A stretch of DNA of 64,000 nt from the NCBI GenBank assembly GCA_003344405.1, contig NOWV01000123.1, positions 124,001-188,000 on the forward strand, in the 5' to 3' direction. A model generated the notes under the pieces. The model saw only the letters and a list, made by a program, of their open reading frames with translations, was not told where the DNA came from and searched no databases. This document shows, piece after piece, positions 11,199-23,665 of this stretch. This DNA comes from Trichoplax sp. H2 (taxonomy: Eukaryota; Placozoa; Uniplacotomia; Trichoplacea). A program made the position numbers and the translations under genes. Each line of letters opens with the position of its first letter. Position 1 is the stretch's first letter.

Positions 11199-14100
11199 AT
11201 GACGTATAACTACGATACTGTGGATTTGGATAAGATCCTAAACGATTTAGAAAATGAAGATGATCATCCTCAAGGTAAGCAGCAATCTATATTGTACTGT
11301 TGCTTTACCTAAAGCTAACAAATAATTCTTTATCATGCCGTGCTGTTTTACTGCTTTCAACTAGAATGATCAAATAATTCGTGTTGGTCTTATTCTTTAC
11401 GTATCATTACTTCATATATATCATGAATTTATGGCACCTCATATTTACAGACCGTGGTGTTTATTCCGTCGTATCAGATAAGCTACCTTACCTTATTATA
11501 GGATTTTAAGCTTTTTAATATCTACAATAAGATAGTTTTGATTCATATTACTATTTATCACCTATCGAAATTGTAAATGCAATAGATTTTGATTGTTGAC
11601 ATTGACGATTGTCATTTATATACGCGTATATTAATTATGCACGTAGATTACTGTAGATGCATCGAATGCGAATGACTTTTGCAGCACAGCTTAATGTAGA
11701 TAATGTCAAATATCACATTATATATATACAGTAAGTGCATTATATTCATCGATGTGCAGACCACTCTCTCTCTCTTGAGTCGAACATCCTTGTGTCTTCT
11801 GTTATTTTAATGTGTTACAAAGCGGCAGCGGATACACTACTGTATTATTGTACTATATGCGTATATAGAGTATCACGGAATGATACTGCTTCAACAGCGT
11901 TAACGAGCATTGCCGTACAGTAGTATAAATTTAACCCTCATTCAATCTTATTGTAACGTCTATAAATGAAGTAAATTATTGTCTCTTACAACATCTAAAT
12001 TTGAACGTTAGGACTATCGATGCAGCCGCCATTGTATCATCAAAATAGCACTGTCAATCGTCCCAGTGCTATGACCCCTGACAATTACCGCAAATCAAAT
12101 AATCTCAATAAGAAGCCTATTCCAGAACCAACGACCCATCGACCATTGAATAGAAGTAATGCAGTTAAGCACCCCATACCTTCTATTAGCAGTAGCTCTC
12201 ACAATCGTAGCATCATGGAAGAAACCACATCCAGCAGTGTCTATCCATCATTGGCTGCATTTGAGTCATCGAATACTGGAGTAATTGAACAAGGCTATCC
12301 AAGCGGTGATAGCGCTAACGCTTTGATTAATAGTGATTATAATAAAAATAATAATTTGCAACATAGCAGCAGCTCAGTTAACCGTAACCTATATGGCTTT
12401 CTAGCTGGACACAATTCCATTAATAGCGAAGCCAATGGGTACAGCAGCGATCCCGCTGGCGGAAATGTAATCACAACCACAAACAACGTTAGTACTAGCG
12501 ACGCTGACTATTATCAGAATTTTATTAACCAAAATAGCACCGGTAATGGCCATCCAAACCGTAGTTATAACGATAGCTCAGAGAAAAGGAGTACTAAAGT
12601 CCCCGTGCAACCTTCATCTGATAATGAAAGTGATAATGAGTGGGAAACTATGCTGGATAAATATGCATCACCTATACATGTAAATGACAAGACTGGTAAT
12701 CAAGCGAATTCTGCTACTCCTACATCTACCTCAATTGCTAGCAATACTAATCATGGTAATGCGCAAATGCCTAGTTCTGGCCAAATCAATAATTCTACCA
12801 ATGAACTCAGTACTGCTTTAGATATTGATAATATTTTGCCGAAGTTCGATATTGCAAGCCTTAAATCTGATTTCAATTCAATACCATCTTCTGGTACTTC
12901 ATTACATCCTACTTCAAGTAATGATATTGCCCCAGAAACAAATAGTACTAAATTAAAAACACCGAGTAACCATTATACAGGAAATTTATCGCATCAACCT
13001 AAAGTTGATGCGGATTCTAACGAAGCTCCTACAAGTTTTGAGAACTCTCAGTCTACTCAACATGTTTCAATGGTTCCTACTTCTCATGACAACAGGATTG
13101 TATCGCCTGAAGGTGACATTACTCAAGGATTGGTATCTTTTTCGAACAATGATAACATTAATATTAATCATGATTTAGAAAATAACGTTGTATGGGATAA
13201 ATCTGAAAACAATGATGCAGCTCCCTTACATAAAGAGAGAAACGATGAGATATCTACTATAGGAATTGTAAATACCGAGATAAACGCTATCAGCAATGTG
13301 AATAACCATGAAAATTTCAGTTTAACTGATACAACATCAGTTGATACGTCAAGCATGCTTCAAGATAAACAAAATCTTAGCAATTTTTCAACGAATAAAA
13401 CCAATAATCAAGAATCATCAACATCTACCTCATCTGATAAAAATAGAAATAACAATGAAGTAAGTAGCAGTTACAACAATATTTCAACCCAGCTGGAAAG
13501 TGTGTCCGGATCTTTCAAGAATTCTCACCAAAGTACATCGGATGAACTCTCAACCGACATTTTATCGCCAGTATCAATCATTGATAACACAAACAATCAT
13601 GTTAATGATACTAGTAGTGAATTTACTGTAAAAAATGATGTTACAGCTAAGAATAACGCTTTCAGCAACTTGCCAGACTTAAACGGTCGTATCAGTGGAG
13701 GAATGAAGTTACCAGAAAAATTCGGTAGCGATCAACCTGTTAAGAATTTCGTAGAATCTGCCAGCAAAAGTGGTGATAATACTATTTCTACCGTTCATGA
13801 GTCAATCGAAAAGACTAATTATAATGTGTCAGGTGTGATAGATAACGAAAAAGATAGAATTAGTTCAGAGTCTAGCATCGCTCGCTCTCTCTTGACTGAT
13901 TTTCAAGATAAGAACTCAAATGACGATAAGGCAGCTAAGATTGATAATGAATTAAACTATGATAACGATACCTTACCACTTGCTTTGACTAATGGTAATG
14001 ATTCTGCTACCGAAAAGAAATCTACAGAAAGTTTTGAGCTCGATAATTTAATTTTAGATCCTTTGTACGAAGTTAAAAAACGTGATACAACGGAGAATTT

Positions 14101-17100
14101 GGACTCGAATGATCTATCATCTTTGTTAGACATTAACTTCTCTACTGTCACCGTTACTCCGAATTCTGCTAATAGCATAACAAGTATCTCTTGTTCTGAA
14201 AACGTATCTCCCACCATTAAGACTGGTGATATTGATATTTCAAATAAAGAGACTATAACGGATTCTATTTTAGAGCGACAAGTTTTAACCGATCAGGAAA
14301 AAGTGAGCGACCACGAGGAGAAATCATTAGAATCTAAATCATGCAACGAATCACTACTTATTGACAGTCATGGTAGTAATCAAGTTGATGCTAGCCATAA
14401 CCAAGAAAATTCAAACGTATCTGATTTACATTTGGATAAGGATGATCTTTCTTCTGATATCAAATCTGTAGGCATTAAAATAAACCCAGAGTATATTACA
14501 ACAAATATACCCTACAGCAAGGACGTAATAGAAAATGAAGGGGCTAATAATTTAGATATCACTAGTAGTGAAGAAACTGCAAATGAAAAGTCATCAATTA
14601 TTAATACAGGAAATACACCTGAAGGGAATATTCTGTCTGATAGCAATATGGACTATCTTTCAAGTGATAATATTCCCGTAATCGACGATCTCTTATCTGG
14701 TGTAATGAACGAATTAAATGGTAATGAAGATTATCATCAAGAAATCAACGATAATATTACTAACAGTGGAGGTAGGTTTGTTAGCAGAATTGATTTATCA
14801 GATACAGTGGCTTAGAAATTGACTTAAAAATCACTAAATGAAAACAATTCATGCTGTTGCAGGTGATGTAGCTGAAACTGATATAGAAAATCCATCTTCA
14901 AATGCAACTACAGTTTCTGTAAATAATTCGATGGAAGTTAACTCTCATCCCAATAATGTTACAGATAACGGCAACTCCTTACAAGAATCTGAAGATAACT
15001 TTTTACGTTTGACTGACGATGTAGATTTAATTAGCGGCAGCAATGCGCTATCACAATGCATGGATCTTGTTCTTAATATGGATAATCTGGAGCAGTTTCC
15101 CGAGGAACCAGTTTCGGAAGCAGCAGTAAAAGGTGATGTATTGCCGTCTACAAATACTATGAATGATGTCATGCCACATGATGAGTACAATGGAATTAAA
15201 AATACGCTTGAAACCTTGACAAATGGTAGAGACAACAGCCAAGTTAATGATAGATTATTAACGACGGCTACGGTAGACGCTTTGATTCCAAGTAATGCGG
15301 AGCGTGCACCTGGCCATCTTACTGATAACAACAATGTACCAAGCTCAAGCGGTACATTTAGCGAAGAAAATTTTATGCAGACTTCAATCAATCCACAAAT
15401 TAACGAAATGAGTTTAGTCGACGTTAGTAATGGATTACATTCTGATATTGCAAGTGATCAAGTCTCCAATCAGAACTTACCGACAGAAAATATAGTTGAT
15501 GATATTAACAATAATGTTGCCGAAGCTGCAGCTTCTAGCAATCATAATGTTGGCCAGTCTGATGGAGGCACATCCAATTTAGCCAGTAGCGGGAGGTCAA
15601 ATAAAGTTGGTAGAAGAAGCGTCAGGTTTGCTCCTACAGCAGAATATATTGGCATAGAAAATGTAACAGATGATGGTTTGCCAACATCTCAACCTCAGGT
15701 TCTTCGTCGTAATATTCCAATTGACCAGAGCTACCGAGTTGGTTTGGCTAGTCAGAGTCCTCCAGATAATGAAATACCTTCAACTGGATCTACACCAACA
15801 AATAGAGATGACCTTCCTAGTTATAGCCTTGGAAATCAGGCCGACAATCTAGCTGGCAGTCCTAATAATTTTGTAAGTAATGATGCTACAGGCAACATGC
15901 CTCAACCTGACGTAAGTACATCCTCTGCTGATTACGTACCCATTACTCCTGCATTTCCTGGACTCGGATTTGAACGACCAACTTGGGTGTCGGATACGGA
16001 GGCCGTTCAGTGTATGCAATGTGGGGTTAAATTCACAGTTTTAAAAAGGCGTCACCATTGCCGCGCATGTGGGCAGGTAAATGGACTTTGCATATCGCAA
16101 TACGTGTGTAGTCTTAAATTATATCCCTCATATAAAAACTTGATATTTTAGGTCTTATGTGCTGCTTGTTGTAGCATGAAATTTGTGTTGACCTTTCTGA
16201 GTAATAAACCCTCTAGAGTTTGCCATATATGTTACCAGTACTTAAATCAACAACAGCAGCATCCCATTCGAGAACCAGCGCCATCTTATGAAGAAGCAAT
16301 GCGAGCTCCTCAGCCTCTAGATTATCAAACCGAAATAGCTGCGGGTTCTGCCATAGCTTCTACCACTGGCATGATCACACCACCGACGAATTTTCAACCT
16401 ATATCTGTACAATCTTTAAGTCAACCAAGTACGAATGTTGTTTCTTCTTCTCCAAATACTAATGAAGTGCCTCAGGTTGCTTCCGGTAGTGAAACTAGCG
16501 TAGCTGAGGCCGCCAGTAGTCAAGATAACAGCAGGAGAGAAGGTAAAGACTGTAATGAATTGGTCATCGCCTTTATAGATTATCTTGAATTGAACGTTAT
16601 TAATTTTTATTTCTCTAAGGTCAAGCATTATCTAATAATGGAGAGTCTAATGAAAGTGACAATAGGGGTGATACCGACGAAGGAAGGCAATTAAGTGGTA
16701 TATTTTATGTTTATGTTGTTAAATTTCTGAAAAGTTAATTGTTACAATGACTGTTGTTAATTATTTATCTACCATGATGTAGAGATTGAAGTTTGTACAC
16801 GAAAACTACTCTCATTTACCATTAGTGAACGTGTTCGCGTAAAGGTCAAACTAGCAAACTGTAAGTAGCATGTATGAATTTCTCTTTAACTGTGTACCAC
16901 ATCACTGACCTTCCTTCATTCCTACAAATCAAATCTGTTACTTCCATTTAGATGCTGAAAGATTTTGTTGGTGCTTCTGTACGAGTGGATTATCGAACTA
17001 TGGCCAGCAGGAATTGGTTATTGCTCAGTTAAATTTTGTTTGTAGTAGCATTTTCAAAATTAACTTAACCTTTTCCAATACTAATTCTTGTTCGGTTAGG

Positions 17101-19267
17101 TAATTGTTTTGGAACGATTAAGTACTGACGATGTTGTTCCTCGTGGCATGTTAAAATTTTTTAAAGTGATATATAGACAGGCCAAGCAAGGTATGCATCT
17201 AAATTGGGATTGTATTCGAAAAATTAAGCTGAATACTATTTGCATAAATTAATATTGTAGGCGTACATGTCCGAAATATGGACTACACAACCTTTACTTC
17301 CCCTCATCTTGGTCATAGTGATATAAGCGCATGTCTTTTCATTGAACATGCCGGCCAGGTAGCCACAGTGATTTAGATTTAACAATTTTTTCAACTCTGC
17401 AAACTGCCTACTCAATTGAAGATGTTTTTATTTAGCCACTCATCAATTTAGTTATTCCCAAATCACCCTACCTATTTGGACTACTTATTCATCGTAATGA
17501 ACTGGTATGGGCTAGGGCTTTCCCTCTCCGACTTTTAGTAGGTCTCGGGAACTATTACAAAGGTAAAGCTTTGCTTAGTACAGTACCCAAAAGATTAGAC
17601 CGTTGTTATAGATAGGGATCGAATAACGCACTAATAACGATTTAAATGTTAAAATGATTTCGAAGTTTATAATATAATGTAAACTTGTACGTGGTAGAAT
17701 ATCCTTATCCGATCTGGAGTTATCGAGATCGTCAAGCCCTCTTCTCTGAAATTGGTCATACCATAATGCGATTACTAATCGTAAGAATGATATTGGCTTA
17801 TTAAAACTCTTTGAAATATATCATGGGTTCGTAAATATTAAATAGTCAGGTGCATATTCATGTTCTATTAGGATTTCGACTCTGGACAGTACACATTGGA
17901 GCGCATACCAGGACTTATTGTGCATTTAGAAAAGCGTAAAGTTACAATTACAATGGCCATGGACCAACATGATAAGGTCTCTACTTTGCAAAGTAAATAC
18001 TAGCACAGAGACAATGTTTCTAAAAATTCTATATCATGTATAATTATAGATATTGAAAGTCTTGAGTAAAAGCGATGAAAGGGTCTTAGCCTTTGGAGCA
18101 AACTTCAGTCCATTGGCTGACTCTGTACTGGTATGTACGCAAACGGATGGAGCCTATAAAGCTCAGATTATGTCAAGACCTGGATATGACAGAAATAGTA
18201 AGATTCATTGTAACTAATTGCAATTAACTACCGTATCACTCCATTTTTGATAGCTTGAATCTTAATTTAACCTTTTCTTTTAATAATAGCAATTGGAGCC
18301 AATTTTATCGTACTGAACTGTTCCTTAAAATCTGATAGCTCTTCGAGGATCAAAACTACAATCGTAGAAGGTTGATGCCTAGTATTAATTTTGTAACTCT
18401 ATTCTAGTGTAATAGTATTTTAATAACAAATTTAGTAATTTGCAATATATTCAACAAATAACATTAACAAAAAATCTTTACTGTTGCAGACGGTATAATG
18501 ATGCAATTAAATACGGATGCTAACCGTTGCATAAGAGATGCTATTAGCAATATGACAGATTGTACAGTGGAGGGACATATAGCAACAAATGATGAAGCAC
18601 CTTTAACAACAGAAGATGATTTGGTTGTTATCAAGTGGACACCGAGTGATTGTACCGCAAATTTAGGGTAAGCGATAGGTGTATTTTCGATTTTATGCGT
18701 CGTTTTTCTGAATGATCGTTTATGTAAATTTTGTAGCGTAATAAGTCATGTGGATGGCATGTCACTGGCTGGGATTAAAAGTCTCGATATTTATGAACCA
18801 GTTCTAAATAAAAAGAAATCGAAAACCAAAGCTGCTCTACGCTGGACTAAATTGTTTTATCTGGATAGTGGGAGTGGAGGTCATGCTGAAATTGCTACAA
18901 CATTTGCTGAGATGTTGGCGCAAGCTATACATTCAGCTCTAGAACCATCAGAGGAATTATTTGTTGCAAAGAGCATCAGAGAATTCGCTGTAAGAGTGAC
19001 GCTTGATGGTGAAACGGTAATGGCAAGTCGATATACTTGAATATCGTGGTTATAAGTTATAATTTAAAAATGGCAATTAAATACTAACGCTATGCCACCT
19101 GGTTTATTTTTAACTTTTGATAGCATACGGAATACAAGGCTGGGTACCGAGGACAGCCACTGCCAGAAGAACTTATTGAACAATTTGATGAATGTTTAAT
19201 TCCACTGTTACATCAAACCGGCTCTTCTATAACTAGCTGCATTGAGTTACTTTTTCGTGTATATTAA
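11199..19267 (+). CDS. ZFYVE9/ZFYVE16: FYVE-domain protein of the SARA/endofin family
   Basis: Early-endosome adaptor; the family binds PI3P through its FYVE finger and links TGF-beta/BMP receptors, Smads and PP1. Seventeen exons close in frame (5994 nt, 1997 aa, longer than the ~1400-1540 aa vertebrate proteins): 11199-11274, 12012-14771, 14863-16076, 16152-16542, 16620-16694, 16783-16860, 16952-17016, 17100-17190, 17261-17358, 17436-17562, 17698-17780, 17872-17976, 18050-18197, 18290-18370, 18490-18667, 18737-19016, 19124-19267. Residues 1 to ~1310 are Asn/Ser/Asp-rich and look disordered. The FYVE finger (~1320-1385) carries CMQC, RRHHCRACG, CAAC and CHIC. The C-terminal third matches the SARA-specific domain (FCWCFCTSGL, SPYLFGLLIHRNE, GYRGQPLPEEL). 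An RVxF-like PP1 docking motif (RSVRF, ~1197-1201) lies before the FYVE finger. The intron 14772-14862 is short and follows a stop in readthrough. Confidence 0.93.
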
Positions 19268-20916
19268 TGATGTGTAAGAAATTTTGTATATGCATATGAC
19301 CTTACTTGGTGGATTCATTATAAGCTATTACGATTTGTTAACCTCGTTATGATTTTAATGATATGGATATACCCATAATAGCGTATATGATTAATATTGC
19401 TGATTATCACATCACTACAGTGTTTCTTCAAGTTGTTGCCTAGCACAACATTGACTTCGGCCGTCATGATAACCAAGTGCAATATTTACCGTGTCTAAGA
19501 AATATCCTAGCGAAATATTTAGAAGAGATCTTCTGCGGGAATGCTATAATTTATTTGATATGTATTGATCCATGCACGGTTGTGCTTAAGATATTATATA
19601 CGGCATACATATAAAATCACTAACTGATACTAAGCAACATTATTATATTATATGGAAATTAACCGTTGATTAATTATAATCTGAAATTATATCACTACTT
19701 TTATAATGTGTATACAGCATTGTAGATTACTTCAATATTATTCGGTAACTACTAATTGATTGTAGCTATTAAGAAATTATTTCGATTATGCATATTATCA
19801 CAAATGAATTTTTGGGATTATGGATGTCTGTATTATATAACATTATTTGAAATTTGGGTTAAATTTTTCAACTTATTGTTAATGTGTAGCAAATTATATC
19901 TTAAAATGCTGTTCTATTTATATTTTAATTAAGCTACGCTCACTTTTCGTTAGAATAAGTTGATATTGCATCTCGCCATGGATGGAGTGATCGAAAATAA
20001 TTATTTACCATTAATAATACGAAAATGATCAGGATCAATAAACATTATTATACCATAGGTTTTTGAGGAATAGCTTGTGGATTGAACTGATAGATTGAAA
20101 ATATTACTAATGTATGATACGTACTAAGCTATGATGTACGGCAGATCTTAATTACAGAATACACCGTCGGTATTGGAGTAGAAGAAATGAATACGAATTC
20201 TTGGTCATACTGTAGATTTATTAATAGTTTCATAGACATTACCTTGTATTATGTGTAGCACCAGAATTCCGCTTATTTGATATTATACAATTATTATTGA
20301 ATTTGTAATGCTGATATCGATGGCTGATTGATTTTCTAGATACCTTACCTTTGGAAAATTTGGCTGATGACTTGAATACTCGATAGCTTATCCATTTACT
20401 AATATACTGTACGTGAGTGTACTGTATGTATGTCATACATATGAGTAAGTAGGTAGACAAGGAGAGCTAGGCGTAAGAGGAAATTATTTGTGATTACAAA
20501 ACGGATATTTGGGGATTCGTTGTTCGATTCTAATACGTTAAGTTTGGTATATTTCGCGTATTACCCGAATATAAGTGTTGTTATCGAATAGTCTGACTGA
20601 TGTACAGTACGTTATACGTACTGTAGTAGGCACGAATGCTATAGGTAAAAGACATCAGTAAAGAACGAACTTCAAAGCAAAGCCAGTTTATTAGTTATCG
20701 ATATAACTTGCATCAAGTTGATAACAATGTTCATGGAAATTAGAGCGAAAATATATTACAGAAACGGTTATTCAGGTCAGAACCATACTTAAAATAAAAG
20801 TTTTCCATAAAAGATCCTTTAAAAGTGAGTAGGCCATGAATATGCAATTCTAGGATCATGTATTACATAATGTTGCTGGATGGTAAGACCAATAGTAATA
20901 GGCTATAACAATTTTT
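19268..20916. other. Convergent spacer, no gene seen
   Basis: 1.6 kb between the ends of SARA (+) and NDUFB7 (-). AT-rich, with one GTACAGTAC/GTACTGTA pair near 20600-20625. A 73-codon minus-strand frame at 20239-20460 has no recognisable features. It should hold both 3' UTRs. Confidence 0.5.
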
Positions 20917-21600
20917 TTAATTTTTCAATCCTGCAAGTTTCTTCAATCTCTCGTTTTCTTTAACTCTACCCATAAAACTGTCATGATAGAATAATATTGC
21001 ATATCAGAGAATTGTATTGAACACGAGTTTTATCTATCTTTTAATTATCTCTTTACATCCATAGTACTGTACGTATATAATAGCAACAGCAATCAGTCTT
21101 TCATGATACTAGTTGACTGATGGCAACAATATCAATTTCAATCAACATTAACGACTGAACAGATTGCACTAATGCGTGAGTCGGTCATCATTATATCGAT
21201 CTTGTATCGGATAAGTTAAGTAAAAGTCTTATCGGTTGAAAAGCTAATTTTCATTTTATGTCATCCGACATATTGTATTGAAAAGTACTTACTCTTCATA
21301 TTCGCATTCATGCCAAGCATGTCGTTCATGTTGACATCTCCAAGGTAGGTAATAGTTTTCTTTCCTGCATTTCATCAGAGGGATATAAACATGAGCGCAA
21401 AAGTCACGACGGTGCAATGGAACTTTTGCATCTTCCATTTCCTGGGCCGTAACTTGCATTTCTATCAATAAGAAATAATTTATCATAGAGTTCAGTATTG
21501 GTTGATAAACTGCCCGACTTCAACTATCATGACAGGCGTGGAATAATGCTTAAAATATCATCGTACTTTTATTAGGATAGCAGGGTTTATTGTCAGCCAT
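20917..21600 (-). CDS. NDUFB7: NADH dehydrogenase (complex I) subunit B18, NDUFB7
   Basis: Accessory subunit of mitochondrial complex I facing the intermembrane space, with a twin CX9C fold oxidised by Mia40/CHCHD4 (family knowledge). Three minus-strand exons, 21567-21600, 21293-21461 and 20917-20977, sum to 264 nt (87 aa). Both Cys pairs are visible: C-AHVYIPLMK-C and C-QHERHAWHE-C, each with exactly nine residues between. Flanking matches include VTAQEMEDA before and DFMGRVKENERLKKLAG after. The protein is short: human NDUFB7 is 137 aa, and the N-terminal myristoylation region plus most of the basic C-terminal tail are absent. The first exon codes only about eleven residues, so an alternative upstream 5' exon is possible. 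Confidence 0.9.
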
Positions 21601-21676
21601 TTTTTCTCTCTCTCTCTCCAGTAGTGTCGTAGTCTGAAAAAGGGTACAACAGACTGTTACCGACGCGAGTGTTGGC

Positions 21677-21979
21677 TACAGTGTACAGTACAGTACAGTG
21701 AATCACGTTTTGCTGTACTGTACTGTACAGTACTGTAGTTCTTCCAGACCGGACGGACTGAAGTACTGTACCGTTCAGCGGTACAGGGGTATAGACAATC
21801 CACCAATCACGATCATCACTTAATAATTACAGTACAGTACAGCGTACTGTAATCTACAGTATCAGATACTGTGGTTGACTTACAATGTACTGTACTGTGC
21901 AAAGTGTATAGTACAGTATAGTACAGTAATCCTTATAGTGTACAGTTCAGTACAGTACAGTAATCCTTATAGTGTACAG
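21677..21979. repeat. GTAC palindrome cluster upstream of NDUFB7
   Basis: About 300 bp beginning ~75 bp upstream of the NDUFB7 ATG and dense in TACAGTAC/GTACTGTA words. Near its end a 33-bp unit ending in AATCCTTATAGTGTACAG is repeated in tandem (around 21925-21979). Overlaps the expected promoter. Confidence 0.8.
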
Positions 21980-23665
21980 CACGCGTAAATCGCTATTTCT
22001 GTGCTTTGGCTGATTGTCAGTTACTATTCCTACTTCAACGATTAAGATCAGTCCATCTTCTCACTTTATGTTAAGAAGGGACCTTCATTTGTAATTTTTT
22101 TTTCGTATCATGGACTACTAAAATCACTGTAGTAATTTCTATGAGTCCATGGTTATGCTGTAATCTGTGAAGTTGAAGGTAGGATTTTGAAGCAGCTCAT
22201 GCCATCATGACTTGCCTTCTATCGCTGTGGTTAGCGTTTTAACCACAGCGCAGCTACAGCTACAAGTTGCCTACAACATACTGTAGACTGCACCAACAGC
22301 AGAACAAAAAATTCGACTAGGATTTGCAATGAGATCGTTGATCTACAAGACTACAATTAATACTGAAAAAAATTGAAAGACCATACTGATTGAAATTTAT
22401 TTCTCTATGCTTCCTGACAGTGCACACTGTAGTATGCAGACAAGAGTATACGACCATCACTGTTGAGTTTGTTTGAAATCCTTGCAGATTTACTGGCATC
22501 TGATAGCACCATGATATCATTGCGATGCAATCCAATTACTGTACTGTAAATTACTGCCATTATATATTTATTATATATGCATACTGAATCATCACGACTG
22601 ATTCATCTATTTGCAGTCATTCGCAGTGCTGCAGCAGTGGACTAATCGAGGTGTATATCTTATGGAGAAAGTGTATTTACTTTTGCAAAAGTATCTGATG
22701 ACAGCCATGAGTAATATTGAGCCTGCAAACGCCCGTTAAACTTGCAGCACAGTACTGTACTGTACAACTTCAAAGCAAAAAGTTGAAGACCTCAATCATA
22801 ACCAGGTGCTAAAAACAACCAATAAAACAAAAATATACTACCCTCCAAGGCAGATCTACAAAAATAGCTGATATTCTATTTTCCCTAGTTCAGGCTTAGT
22901 AATCACAGAAGGACAGATCGCGGACTATGCTGAAGGAGCTGAACAAAGCTGGAAACTCAACTGCATTGAGCTCAGCAGCTAATGAGCAAAATGCCAGCAA
23001 GTTGCCTCAGGTTACGGTAGCAGATCCGTTATTACTTTTAGTTCGATGATATCAACTTACATTTTCATATTCCAATTAATGGTATAGATTCTCTGATCTA
23101 TTATTATTAACATAGACAAGTCTCAAATTCTACTCTTTTTATCCTACTGGCCCTGAGAAGCTGACTTTGGTGCAAATTCTACCTGCAAATGGTCATTCTT
23201 CACTGATCAGGTGCAATGTAAAAGTAATACATTCGAGTGGAACTAATTTGGACACAAATTCTATGCAATGTAATAAGAGCATGTATTAATTATATAGTAC
23301 CTGCTAGTCTGCTACTACCCTGGAGGTTTTCTTGTCAATAATGATTAGCTATTATCTACGAATTACAGTATACAGTACAGTACGTAAGACGAGCTATACA
23401 GTATGTGTCATGCAACTGATTCGCACCTTTTCTCGAGAGTTTGCATAAGTTGCATAACTATCTGTACATTTTCTGGGCATTCTATTGCAATTTAATCACG
23501 CTTTTAGAAGAAACTTTGTATAATTGTCTTTACATCTTTAGGCTTTCCATCGTTGAACTGCTTGCTGCTAGTCTATCCTAAAACTTTTCATTACTTGTTG
23601 TACAGTAGATACACAGTATACGCCTCAAGTAGGAAATATTCAATTCTTTGGGTGAAGCAACTAAA
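21980..23665. other. Divergent spacer NDUFB7/MSH1
   Basis: AT-rich sequence between two divergent gene starts. It contains a hairpin at 22223-22250, scattered GTAC palindromes (about 22760, 23370) and a TGTACAGTA about 65 bp upstream of the MSH1 ATG. No gene recognised. Confidence 0.5.
22223..22250. repeat. 11-bp-arm hairpin
   Basis: CGCTGTGGTTA (22223-22233) and its exact reverse complement (22240-22250) flank a 6-nt loop. It is not followed by a T-run, and no gene ends here, so it is not a bacterial-type terminator; role unknown. Confidence 0.6.

Noticed and set aside
13168-15391. Minus-strand frames of 62-148 aa opposite SARA
   Set aside because: Antisense shadows of the SARA coding exons.
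23648-23665. Earlier start for MSH1 (MGEATK...)
   Set aside because: That frame begins with TTG; the first ATG at 23666 gives a good presequence-like N-terminus.
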